Positions 1-7,115 are shown, counted from the first letter of the stretch. The stretch is DNA of 15,122 bases from Pseudaquidulcibacter sp964557085 (GCA_964557085.1 CAZKYS010000058.1:1-15122); one strand, 5' to 3'. A program made the numbers and translations. The notes: a model not told the origin generated them from the letters alone.

Positions 1-2091
1 CATGCGGGCGGTAAGTTTGACCAAAATTCATATAAGGTTTCGGGCGGGCTTCACGGCGTTGGTGTTTCGGTTGTAAACGCATTATCGGACAAACTTGGAC
101 TTACAATTTGGCGCGGCGGCAAAGAACATTATATGGAATTTGCGCTTGGTGACACTGTTGCCCCCTTAAAAGTTGTTGGCGATGCCAATGGCAAGCAGGG
201 CACATCGGTTCGCTTTTGGCCTTCACCAACCATTTTCACCAAAACTGAATTTGACCGCAAAACCTTGGTTCACAGATTGCGCGAATTGGCATTCCTAAAT
301 TCAGGCTTCATGGTTGAGTTTTATGATTTGCGCGGCGCAGAACCATTTGAAACCAAATTATTCTATGAAGGTGGTGTTGGCGCATTCGTTCAACATATTG
401 ACCGCGATCGCACAAGCCTTATTGAAGCGCCAATTTACGTAAAAGGCGAGAAAGACGGCATTACCGTTGAGGCGGCATTGCAATGGTCCAAAGATCATTA
501 TCACGAAACCACGCTTTGCTTTACCAATAATATCCCGCAACGTGATGGCGGAACCCATTTGGCTGGCTTTCGTGGCGCATTAACCCGCGCAATCAATAAT
601 TATTCCGAAAAATCGGGCACAAAACAGAAAGAAAAAGTTGATATTTCGGGCGATGATGCGCGTGAAGGTCTTACATGTGTGCTTTCGGTCAAAGTTCCTG
701 ATCCAAAATTCTCTAGCCAAACCAAGGATAAATTGGTTTCTTCTGAGGTTCGCCCCGTTGTTGAAAGCATTATTGGCGAAACTTTGAATAATTGGTTCGA
801 AGAAAACCCAGCCGAGGCCAAGGTGATAATGCAAAAAATTATCGAGGCTGCGATTGTTCGTGAAACAGTGCGCAAGCAACGTGATTTGGCGCGTCGTAAA
901 ACCTCGCTTGATATTTCATCGCTGCCGGGCAAACTTGCCGATTGCCAAGAACGTGACCCTTCAAAATCCGAACTTTTCATCGTGGAAGGGGATTCAGCGG
1001 GTGGTTCGGCAAAACAGGGCCGTGATAGGGGTTTTCAGGCCGTTCTTCCGCTACGTGGTAAAATTTTGAACGTTGAGCGCGCGCGTTTTGATAAAATGCT
1101 TTCATCGCAAGAAATTGGAACTTTAATCACCGCCCTTGGAACATCAATTGGGCGTGATGATTTTAACCCTGATAAATTACGTTATCACAAAATCATTATT
1201 ATGACCGATGCGGACGTTGACGGCGCACACATTCGCACGCTTTTATTGACATTCTTTTACCGCCAAATGCCCGAATTAATCGAGCGTGGGCATTTATATA
1301 TTGCACAGCCGCCACTTTATAAGGCTGCAAAAGGGCGTTCTGAATCCTATCTAAAAGATCAGGCCGCACTTGAAGAATATCTTATCAATGAAGGAACGAA
1401 TGAAGCTTCATTCAAAACTGGAACTGGTGAAGTTATTTTGGGGCAAGATTTATTGAATGTTGTTAAAGATGCAATTGCATTTGAAAATGGCGTTGCCCGC
1501 CTTAGCGCGCGCGTTCCAGTATTTGCACTTGAACAAGTTTCATTGGCGGGTGCATTAACCCCCGAACTTACACCTGAAATTGCACAAAAAGCGGCAAATA
1601 AAATGCGCGCAATTGGTGCAGAGGGTGAAAATGAATGGGAAGCGGAAATCTTGCCAGAGGGCCTTAAATTATTTCGCATGGTTCGCGGCGTTAAAGAGGC
1701 GATTTTGCTTGATAATAACCTTCTTGCTTCATCGGATGCCCACCGCCTTAATGAGCGTGCAAAGGCAATTTCCGAAACTTATGACGGCGGCGGAACATTC
1801 ATGCGCCGCGACTTCCGCGCCGATGTAAAAGGCCCATCAGATTTATTAGAGGCAATCCGCGCACAGGGTCGCAAAGGTATTTCAATCCAACGCTATAAAG
1901 GCTTGGGTGAAATGAATGCCGAACAATTATGGGAAACCACATTAGACAAAAACGCCCGCTCACTACTACAAGTACGTGTCGACCACCAAGACACGGCGGA
2001 TTCAATGTTCACAAGGTTGATGGGTGAATTGGTTGAACCGCGACGCGAATTTATCCAAGAATTTGCGCTTGAGGCTGACATTGATGCGTAA
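1..2091 (+). CDS. gyrB: DNA gyrase subunit B, 5' end cut by the window
   Basis: ATPase subunit of the type II topoisomerase that introduces negative supercoils; it works in the cytoplasm as A2B2 with GyrA. The reading frame is open from base 1, so the gene begins upstream; 696 residues are present, and GyrB of this class is about 800, so roughly the first 110 are missing. The fragment starts inside the GHKL ATPase domain, with the ATP-lid motif SGGLHGVGVSVVNAL near residues 14-28. The transducer domain follows. The TOPRIM domain has the catalytic glutamate in EGDSAGG (about 329-335) and the metal-binding DADVDG (about 403-408). The QRYKGLGE motif and the EPRREFI tail close the protein. The QGRDR motif after EGDSAGGSAK favours GyrB over ParE. 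Arginine codons are nearly all CGN. No convincing terminator follows; the next 214 bases are AT-rich spacer. Confidence 0.97.
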   Translation, partial: HAGGKFDQNSYKVSGGLHGVGVSVVNALSDKLGLTIWRGGKEHYMEFALGDTVAPLKVVGDANGKQGTSVRFWPSPTIFTKTEFDRKTLVHRLRELAFLNSGFMVEFYDLRGAEPFETKLFYEGGVGAFVQHIDRDRTSLIEAPIYVKGEKDGITVEAALQWSKDHYHETTLCFTNNIPQRDGGTHLAGFRGALTRAINNYSEKSGTKQKEKVDISGDDAREGLTCVLSVKVPDPKFSSQTKDKLVSSEVRPVVESIIGETLNNWFEENPAEAKVIMQKIIEAAIVRETVRKQRDLARRKTSLDISSLPGKLADCQERDPSKSELFIVEGDSAGGSAKQGRDRGFQAVLPLRGKILNVERARFDKMLSSQEIGTLITALGTSIGRDDFNPDKLRYHKIIIMTDADVDGAHIRTLLLTFFYRQMPELIERGHLYIAQPPLYKAAKGRSESYLKDQAALEEYLINEGTNEASFKTGTGEVILGQDLLNVVKDAIAFENGVARLSARVPVFALEQVSLAGALTPELTPEIAQKAANKMRAIGAEGENEWEAEILPEGLKLFRMVRGVKEAILLDNNLLASSDAHRLNERAKAISETYDGGGTFMRRDFRADVKGPSDLLEAIRAQGRKGISIQRYKGLGEMNAEQLWETTLDKNARSLLQVRVDHQDTADSMFTRLMGELVEPRREFIQEFALEADIDA

Positions 2092-2220
2092 TTCATAGTA
2101 AAATTCAATACACATTCTTAGTGATGGGCATAATTCAGATAAGAAAATGTCTTTCACATTCAATAGTAAAATAATCGTTATGGATAAATAAATAGAACTC
2201 CTAAACTGTTTCACAAATAC

Positions 2221-2254
2221 TTGCTATATTAAATTCTAAGCTATAATAATAGCT
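2221..2254 (+). promoter_or_regulatory. Candidate promoter with overlapping palindrome, upstream of the TIR-SIR2 gene
   Basis: A perfect -10 hexamer TATAAT lies at 2242-2247. The best -35 match is TTGCTA at 2221-2226, but the spacer is only 15 bases, shorter than ideal. The inverted repeat AGCTAT-N4-ATAGCT (2239-2254) covers the -10 box, which is where a repressor dyad would sit. The start codon is about 52 bases beyond the palindrome. The region is very AT-rich, so both elements could be chance. No regulator gene is adjacent. Confidence 0.4.
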
Positions 2255-2305
2255 AACAAATAAACATATATTATTATTAATCCGCATTATTGCTTAGAGA
2301 GAAAA

Positions 2306-3667
2306 ATGGCTAAAATATTTCTATCATACAACCATTCAACAAGGCACCAGAAACGTATAAGATTAGTAACTGAATATTTATTGCAAAACAACCATGAAAT
2401 AATAAACAAAACCTACAATCACAAGATTGGCTCTAATATATATGAAAACCTTCATGAGCAAATTAATCTAGCGGATATTTTCGTTGCATTACTAACTGAC
2501 GATGTTGAAGATTCAAAGTTTTTTTATGAAGAAGTTTCATTTATTGCGCTTACCAATTACTCCACTAAGATAAAACCAGTTATTCCAGTTATACTCACTA
2601 AAAACCCAGCAATACCAAGTTTTTTTTCTGAAACAGATATTCTTGACATTTCCGATAGCTACAGAGAGTTACCTTCACTTGGTATTCGAATAGATAACTT
2701 GACAAGTAGAACATCCAGGGATGACCAGATAAGCGCTACCTCACTCAAAAATAGCGGCGAGATGTCGAATGTTTTTGCTATAAATGCATTGGAGGACGCT
2801 TACTCTAAAGGCAATTTGACCCTAGTTTGCGGAGCAGGTGTTTCAGTGGAGGCAGGTATTCCAAGCTGGAACGTGCTCTTGCTAGAATTGCTCAAAGAAA
2901 TGGTTAGTCAACTTAACAAAGATAATAAATTGCAACTACAGAAAGGTGCCGCTGAAGGCTTAGCCCAAAACATTGATTTGTCTCCATTGATTATAGGGAA
3001 GTACTTAAAAAACACACTAGGTGACGATTTTGCAACTAAAGTTCGTGAACATCTTTACAAAACTCAACTACGAAATAGTAAACTTATCGAAGCAATTGTT
3101 AAACTCGCAAAACCACAAAGAGATCGTAAACCACTTGAGGCAATAATTACCTTGAATTTTGACGACCTGTTAGAATCTGCTATTTCAGCCGAAGGAATCA
3201 GCTACAAACCTATCTACAGCGAGTCAATTAGACACAAATCTAGCGAAATACCGATTTACCATGTACATGGATATCTGCCTAGAAAAGGCAAGTTGGAAAA
3301 ATCAACTATGTTAGTTTTCAGCGAGGATGCATATCATGAACAATTTGTAGATCCTTTTAGCTGGTCGAACTTAGTACAACTAAACAAATATACGCAGACA
3401 ACTTGTCTCTTTATTGGCCTAAGTTTGACCGATCCAAATCTTAGACGTCTTTTAGACGTTGCATCCAGAAAGAGCCCCGAAAATAAAGAGGCCCATTTTA
3501 TAATCAAAAAACGCCCTAAGTTAGATAAAGATAGAGATGACTTAAATAAAATAGCCCAAATTCTTGAGGAGAAAGATGCAAATGCTCTAGGGCTAAAGGT
3601 AATATGGGTCAATGAGTATAGTGAAATTCCCGTTATTTTAACTGGAATTAGTGAGCCGAATAAGTAG
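2306..3667 (+). CDS. TIR-SIR2 fusion protein, probable NADase defence effector
   Basis: A 453-residue cytoplasmic protein with two NAD-related domains. Residues 1 to about 130 form a TIR domain: opening strand KIFLSYNHS (3-11), INLADIFVALLTDD (53-66), then S70-KFFYE-E76, which fits the S-x-W-C-x-x-E pattern and makes E76 the likely catalytic glutamate (W and C are replaced by F), and a KPVIPVIL strand (90-97). A linker of about 25 residues follows. Residues about 157-440 form a SIR2_2-type domain: GAGVS (176-180), GIPSW (184-188), TLNFDD (282-287, with N284 and D286), HVHG with the likely catalytic H321, and GLSLTDPNLRRLL (371-383). No SLOG domain, transmembrane segment or signal peptide is seen. 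In Thoeris, TIR (ThsB) and SIR2 (ThsA) are separate proteins and the SIR2 enzyme depletes NAD+; a comparable abortive role here is inference. The start is the ATG after AGAGAG (2296-2301). Eleven of 18 arginine codons are AGA/AGG, unlike gyrB, suggesting transfer. No partner gene is visible. Confidence 0.85.
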   Translation: MAKIFLSYNHSTRHQKRIRLVTEYLLQNNHEIINKTYNHKIGSNIYENLHEQINLADIFVALLTDDVEDSKFFYEEVSFIALTNYSTKIKPVIPVILTKNPAIPSFFSETDILDISDSYRELPSLGIRIDNLTSRTSRDDQISATSLKNSGEMSNVFAINALEDAYSKGNLTLVCGAGVSVEAGIPSWNVLLLELLKEMVSQLNKDNKLQLQKGAAEGLAQNIDLSPLIIGKYLKNTLGDDFATKVREHLYKTQLRNSKLIEAIVKLAKPQRDRKPLEAIITLNFDDLLESAISAEGISYKPIYSESIRHKSSEIPIYHVHGYLPRKGKLEKSTMLVFSEDAYHEQFVDPFSWSNLVQLNKYTQTTCLFIGLSLTDPNLRRLLDVASRKSPENKEAHFIIKKRPKLDKDRDDLNKIAQILEEKDANALGLKVIWVNEYSEIPVILTGISEPNK

Positions 3668-3732
3668 TAAGATATAGGTTTTTATTGATTGGGTCGAAAG
3701 CCTAATGCCAGAATATTGCGAGGCAATGTGAG

Positions 3733-4602
3733 TTACTCACTTACCCTAATTTCGCGATTATTAATCGGTTGAAATGGCCTTGCGTTTTCGGGATAAAGGC
3801 TTTTGAAGTCTATTAATTGGGATAGGGAGATTTCTTGGCTGGTTTTTAATACGTGCCATTTTACGCCTTCGGAACATGGCGGGGTGGTTAGGGATCCCAT
3901 GAAGCTATAATATTTTTGGTTGCCGTTGAAAATTCGCCCTAAATCAAGATTTGGGACATCGGCTTTTTGGCCTTCTTCGGTTGGGAATTTGGCGAAAACA
4001 TTTTTTAAAATTGGGTTTTCATTTCCAACAGTGAATAAAAGCGCAACCACCGCCAATCTGCCTTCGGCTGACTTATGAACGAAATGGGCAACCATTGGAT
4101 AGCGAATATTATCAAACCCCTCCTCACTTGGGGCGTGGAAGTGAAATTGTAATAGGGCATAATTTGTGCCATCAACATCAATGGAATTACCCGGTTTAAA
4201 ATTCACCTGTAATGTGTGGCCATTATTTATTAATTCGCCATTTGACATTGCATAATTAAAGCGAATTGGCGAAATTGGTGCACTATCAACGCTTCTTGTC
4301 ATTATATTGATTGGTGATTGAACTTTACCAAGTTTGCAAGTTGCATTGCCTTCCATATCGCCCCAATGTTCAGCGCCATGCTCGCCATTATATGCCCAAT
4401 GAACGGCATGAGTTTCATGTTTTGCAACTTCGTGTTTTTCTTCTTCGTGTTTTTGCGGTTCAGCCTTGGATTCAACGTGCTTAACTTCAGCCTTTTTTGT
4501 CGCTTTTGCTTTGGGATGACCACCATGCCCCATTGGCGCTTCGGCAAGCGCGGATAAAGACAAACATGATGCCAAAAGCATTGCAAAGCCAAGGTGTTTC
4601 AT
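3733..4602 (-). CDS. Secreted alpha-class carbonic anhydrase with His-rich N-terminal linker
   Basis: Interconverts CO2 and bicarbonate with a zinc hydroxide, in the periplasm. The protein has 289 residues. A signal peptide (about 1-20, cleavage near ALA-EA) is followed by a charged linker (about 24-68) rich in His, Lys and Glu, then the alpha-CA fold. The zinc ligands are H154 and H156 (QFHFHAPSEE) and H173 (MVAHFVHKS). H129 in NNGHTL matches the proton-shuttle histidine of animal enzymes. SLTTPPCSEGV (237-247) holds the threonine that orients the zinc-bound hydroxide, and C89 with C243 matches the usual bacterial disulfide. LASC (10-13) resembles a lipobox, but the hydrophobic stretch before it is very short, so I prefer ordinary secretion. 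The start is supported by GGAG six bases upstream. It lies 81 bases downstream of regA on the same strand, with a terminator and a hairpin between them, and converges with the TIR-SIR2 gene across 65 bases. Confidence 0.95.
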   Translation of the reverse strand: MKHLGFAMLLASCLSLSALAEAPMGHGGHPKAKATKKAEVKHVESKAEPQKHEEEKHEVAKHETHAVHWAYNGEHGAEHWGDMEGNATCKLGKVQSPINIMTRSVDSAPISPIRFNYAMSNGELINNGHTLQVNFKPGNSIDVDGTNYALLQFHFHAPSEEGFDNIRYPMVAHFVHKSAEGRLAVVALLFTVGNENPILKNVFAKFPTEEGQKADVPNLDLGRIFNGNQKYYSFMGSLTTPPCSEGVKWHVLKTSQEISLSQLIDFKSLYPENARPFQPINNREIRVSE

Positions 4603-4611
4603 TGATTTCTC

Positions 4612-4643
4612 CGGATCAAAAATATGATTTGATTTTTAATCCG
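4612..4643 (-). promoter_or_regulatory. Imperfect inverted repeat ending at the carbonic anhydrase RBS
   Basis: On the minus strand the arms are CGGAT-T-AAAAA and TTTTT-G-ATCCG around a 10-base loop. In RNA the one mismatch becomes a U-G wobble, giving an 11-pair stem. The 3' arm runs into the GGAG ribosome binding site of the carbonic anhydrase gene (about 4609-4612). It could be a translational control hairpin in the leader or, as DNA, an operator. No T-run follows it on the minus strand, so it is not a terminator for that strand. Function is inferred only from position. Confidence 0.35.
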
Positions 4644-4680
4644 AAAAAATTAAAAAACCTTTGCTAAAACTTTAGGTTTT
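4644..4680 (-). terminator. Putative intrinsic terminator after regA
   Basis: Just past the regA stop, the minus strand can fold AAAACCT (4674-4680) with AGGTTTT (4654-4660) around a 13-base loop. The 3' arm continues into T-rich sequence, TTTTTT then AATTTTTT. The 7-pair stem has only two G-C pairs, so termination may be partial and could let some regA transcripts reach the carbonic anhydrase gene. Confidence 0.45.
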
Positions 4681-4683
4681 ATT

Positions 4684-5244
4684 TTATCTTGGCGCGCGCT
4701 TGGCAAGGATGCGCTGCAATGTGCGGCGGTGCATATTAAGGCGGCGCGCAGTTTCCGAAACATTATTACCACAAAGCTCATAAACGCGCTGAATATGTTC
4801 CCAACGAACGCGGTCCGCAGACATTGGGTTTTCTGGCGGCTCTGGCAAATCGTCTTTAAGTGCCAATAAAGCTTTCATAACATCATCGGCATCGGCAGGT
4901 TTTGCAAGATAATCCGCCGCCCCTGCTTTAACCGCCGCAACAGCGGTCGCAATATTGCCATAACCAGTAAGCATAACAACGCGCGCATCAGGGCGCAAAT
5001 TATGCATTTCTTCAACCACAGTAAGGCCAGAACCATCTTCAAGACGCATATCAAGAACCGCAAAGGCAGGCGGGCTTTCGCGAACAATTGCCAAAGCCTC
5101 ATGAACGCCTTGGGCAGTTTTGACTTGGAAGCCGCGCGATTCAAGGGCGCGTGACATACGCATTCTTAAAGGACCATCATCATCCATTATCAAAAGTGTT
5201 TTATCTTCGATAGTTTCAAGAAGCGCGGCTAAATTCTCAACCAT
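4684..5244 (-). CDS. regA: Redox response regulator of the RegA/PrrA/ActR family
   Basis: DNA-binding response regulator phosphorylated by RegB; in relatives it controls respiratory oxidases, photosynthesis, and CO2 and N2 fixation genes in response to redox state. The 186 residues match the family length (about 184). The receiver domain (about 15-130) has the acidic pocket D21-D23, phospho-acceptor D65 in VLDMRLEDGSG, T93 and K115. A proline-rich hinge (PEPPENP, 134-140) is followed by a Fis-type helix-turn-helix (about 147-184) containing GNNVSETARRLNMHRRTLQR, which is highly conserved in RegA proteins. The start ATG has an AAGGA ribosome binding site. Its kinase gene regB is upstream on the same strand, separated by two SIMPL genes. 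A 100-base gap with a candidate promoter suggests that regA can be transcribed on its own. Confidence 0.96.
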   Translation of the reverse strand: MVENLAALLETIEDKTLLIMDDDGPLRMRMSRALESRGFQVKTAQGVHEALAIVRESPPAFAVLDMRLEDGSGLTVVEEMHNLRPDARVVMLTGYGNIATAVAAVKAGAADYLAKPADADDVMKALLALKDDLPEPPENPMSADRVRWEHIQRVYELCGNNVSETARRLNMHRRTLQRILAKRAPR

Positions 5245-5270
5245 ATCAATATCCTTAGGCGTTATTGCAC

Positions 5271-5299
5271 GATATTGCCTTTTAGTGTTTGAATGTCAA
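5271..5299 (-). promoter_or_regulatory. Candidate sigma-70 promoter for regA
   Basis: A perfect -35 hexamer TTGACA (5294-5299 on the minus strand) is followed after 17 bases by AATATC (5271-5276), a weak -10 with three of six matches. It lies in the 100-base gap between the second SIMPL gene and regA, about 27 bases upstream of the start codon. The weak -10 would suit an activated or auto-regulated promoter, but that is inference. Confidence 0.4.
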
Positions 5300-5344
5300 T
5301 CACGCAAGAAGTTGGAACATTAAACCTTTTTTCCAAGGCGCTTT

Positions 5345-6223
5345 TTACTCTATTGCATAAACCATGCACACAGAAGCCGCCAATGGGTATTTTGAAGGCG
5401 CAGATGGCATTATTAGGTCACTTGCTTGTAGGCGCGCACCACCATTTTGTTCTGGCGGCGGCGCAGCTTCTGCCAAAGCCATAGCAGGTGAAGCCCTCAT
5501 TTCATATTCATCCTGCGCTACAACACTTCCAGTTTGAGTAGTAGGCGAGCTTAAACATTGGTTTTGCCCCTCTTGGACAACCAATAATTTTAATTTGCTG
5601 CCTTTGTTTACGCTTGCAACCATTTCGGCACGGCGTGCGCCATCTTCAACGGCAGCTTGGAAAACTTGGCGTGTTTGTTCAGTTGATGGAACAAAAGAAT
5701 AATATTCACCATTATTCATTCTTGAATTGCCAATTGCCAAAATCTCGGCCTTGATTTTTGGAACAATTTCAAATTTTTGGGTTGTAATGGCAATGTCCCA
5801 CCGAAGTACATAATTTTCAATTTTATCTTCGCGTTGGTTTGAAATTTTATTGCCATCTTTATCTTTATATTGTTGATAAATAGCCTCGCGGCGATAATTT
5901 ACGGTGATTGAATCATCTTTTCCCAGCATTGATTTTACTTTTTCAATTACGGGCTTTGTGCGCTTGGTAAGTTTTGCCAAACCTTCATCGGCATTATCGT
6001 TAATTTCTTGGACACTGAAATTCATACTAACGCGGTTTGGATTAAACATCACATTCGAACGACCGATTACCTCAATAACTGGTTTATCAATCCAATACGG
6101 TTTTATGGCGGCATAAGACGGATTATCCGAAGGGCCAGAAATGGTTTTTACAACATTTTGCGCATTTGAAATTTGCGGTAAAATCATAAAAAAAGCGATT
6201 AATGGTGTTATAGTTTTTTTCAT
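5345..6223 (-). CDS. Exported SIMPL (DUF541) domain protein, second of a tandem pair
   Basis: A 292-residue periplasmic protein of the SIMPL/DUF541 family, whose biochemical role is mostly unknown. The signal peptide is MKKTITPLIAFFMILPQISNAQ. The SIMPL domain spans about 48-222, from PVIEVIGRSNVMF to KLKLLVVQEG, with IYQQYKDKDGNKI (115-127) and REDKIENYV (131-139) shared almost exactly with the upstream paralogue. After the domain come CLSSPT (C223), a variable Ala/Pro-rich segment, DLIMP (269-273) and a C-terminal VCMVYA with C286; both cysteines also occur in the paralogue, so a disulfide is possible. An in-frame ATG 14 codons earlier exists, but it lies inside the upstream gene. The chosen start has AGGGGA five bases before it and begins a proper signal peptide. 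The gap to the upstream gene is 10 bases, with the RBS touching its stop codon, so translation is probably coupled. Confidence 0.88.
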   Translation of the reverse strand: MKKTITPLIAFFMILPQISNAQNVVKTISGPSDNPSYAAIKPYWIDKPVIEVIGRSNVMFNPNRVSMNFSVQEINDNADEGLAKLTKRTKPVIEKVKSMLGKDDSITVNYRREAIYQQYKDKDGNKISNQREDKIENYVLRWDIAITTQKFEIVPKIKAEILAIGNSRMNNGEYYSFVPSTEQTRQVFQAAVEDGARRAEMVASVNKGSKLKLLVVQEGQNQCLSSPTTQTGSVVAQDEYEMRASPAMALAEAAPPPEQNGGARLQASDLIMPSAPSKYPLAASVCMVYAIE

Positions 6224-6233
6224 AATATTCCCC

Positions 6234-7103
6234 TTATTTTTCCACTGCGTAAACCATGCAGACAAGTGATTTTAACTCATGAGTTTCAGGGGAAGCAGGC
6301 ATAATCAAATCAATAGGGCGCGGTTTTATTCTTGAGCCCGAAACAATAATTTTTTCCTTATCACCTGTGTATGATTTCATACTACCTGAATTTGTTTCGC
6401 CGTAACCAGTGGGTGAGCCTAAACATTCAGTGCGGCCTTCTTGTGTGATTAGTAATCTTAATTTTACGCCATAGGAATCAGATATGATTTTTGCACGTTC
6501 TTTTCCATCTTCAATTGCTGCCGTAAATAATTGACGTTCTTGTAAAGGAGTTGGCGAAAAGGAATAATTGACAGAATCTGTCATTCTTGAATTTTCGATT
6601 GCCAACATTTCAGCCCGAATTCTAGGAATAAGGCTAATATTTTTTGTTTCAACGAATACTGACCAACCAATTACGTAATTTTCAATCTTGTCTTCACGTG
6701 TATTTTCAATTTTATTGCCGTCTTTATCCTTATATTGTTGATAAATAACATCGCGATAATAATTTACGTCGACCCGACCATCTTTGCCCAATATTCCCAT
6801 AATCTTTTCAATTACGGGTTGGGTGTTTTTTGAAACTTTTGCTAATGCTTGTTCTGGGTCTTTATCGATTTCTGCGACAATAAACCTTAATTTTGCGCGA
6901 TTAGATTCAAACTCCATTTGTGAACGTCCCAATATTTCAACAACTGGTTTTCGTGCCCAATATGGCTCTAGTGCAGCATAATTTGGCGTATCAGACGGGC
7001 CGCTAATATTTTTAACAACATTTTGGGGCGCAATATTTTGCGCATTGGAAATTTGTGGCACTAATAATGCCAAAGCGATTAAAGAGAATTTACTCAAATT
7101 CAT
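6234..7103 (-). CDS. Exported SIMPL (DUF541) domain protein, first of a tandem pair
   Basis: A 289-residue protein with signal peptide (about 1-21, ending PQISNAQ, the same end as its paralogue) and a SIMPL/DUF541 domain over about 54-222 (PVVEILGRSQMEF to LRLLITQEG). Shared landmarks are GPSDTPNYAALEPYW (35-49), YQQYKDKDGNKI (121-132) and REDKIENYV (136-144). C227 in TECLGSPT and C282 in VCMVYAVEK align with the paralogue's two cysteines. A segment KIIVSGSRI (251-259) resembles the N-terminal motif of some TonB-dependent receptors; I take this as coincidence unless shown otherwise. It starts 12 bases after regB, with AGGGGA right behind the regB stop, so it is almost certainly co-transcribed and perhaps coupled. 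The pair looks like a local duplication that includes the RBS linker. A role in redox sensing or envelope stress is inference from location. Confidence 0.88.
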   Translation of the reverse strand: MNLSKFSLIALALLVPQISNAQNIAPQNVVKNISGPSDTPNYAALEPYWARKPVVEILGRSQMEFESNRAKLRFIVAEIDKDPEQALAKVSKNTQPVIEKIMGILGKDGRVDVNYYRDVIYQQYKDKDGNKIENTREDKIENYVIGWSVFVETKNISLIPRIRAEMLAIENSRMTDSVNYSFSPTPLQERQLFTAAIEDGKERAKIISDSYGVKLRLLITQEGRTECLGSPTGYGETNSGSMKSYTGDKEKIIVSGSRIKPRPIDLIMPASPETHELKSLVCMVYAVEK

Positions 7104-7115
7104 GTTTGTCCCCTA

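Noticed and set aside
2095..2172. Ten-base direct repeat ATAGTAAAAT (2095-2104 and 2163-2172) with nearby CACATTC copies, as possible insertion-site repeats
   Set aside because: Both copies lie on the same side of the TIR-SIR2 gene and the region is strongly AT-rich, so they do not bracket an element.
3715..3740. Two small adjacent stems, ATTGC-GAG-GCAAT and GTGAG-TTA-CTCAC, in the convergent gap, as a terminator or attachment site
   Set aside because: Each stem is only five pairs with no T-run after it on either strand, and the second spans the carbonic anhydrase stop codon.
5316..5340. Small hairpin CCTT-N6-AAGG after the second SIMPL gene as a terminator
   Set aside because: Four-pair stem followed by only three T residues; not convincing.
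6224..6265. Longer start for the second SIMPL protein (14 extra codons)
   Set aside because: It would overlap the 3' end of the upstream gene and place residues before a complete signal peptide; the later ATG has a well-spaced AGGGGA.
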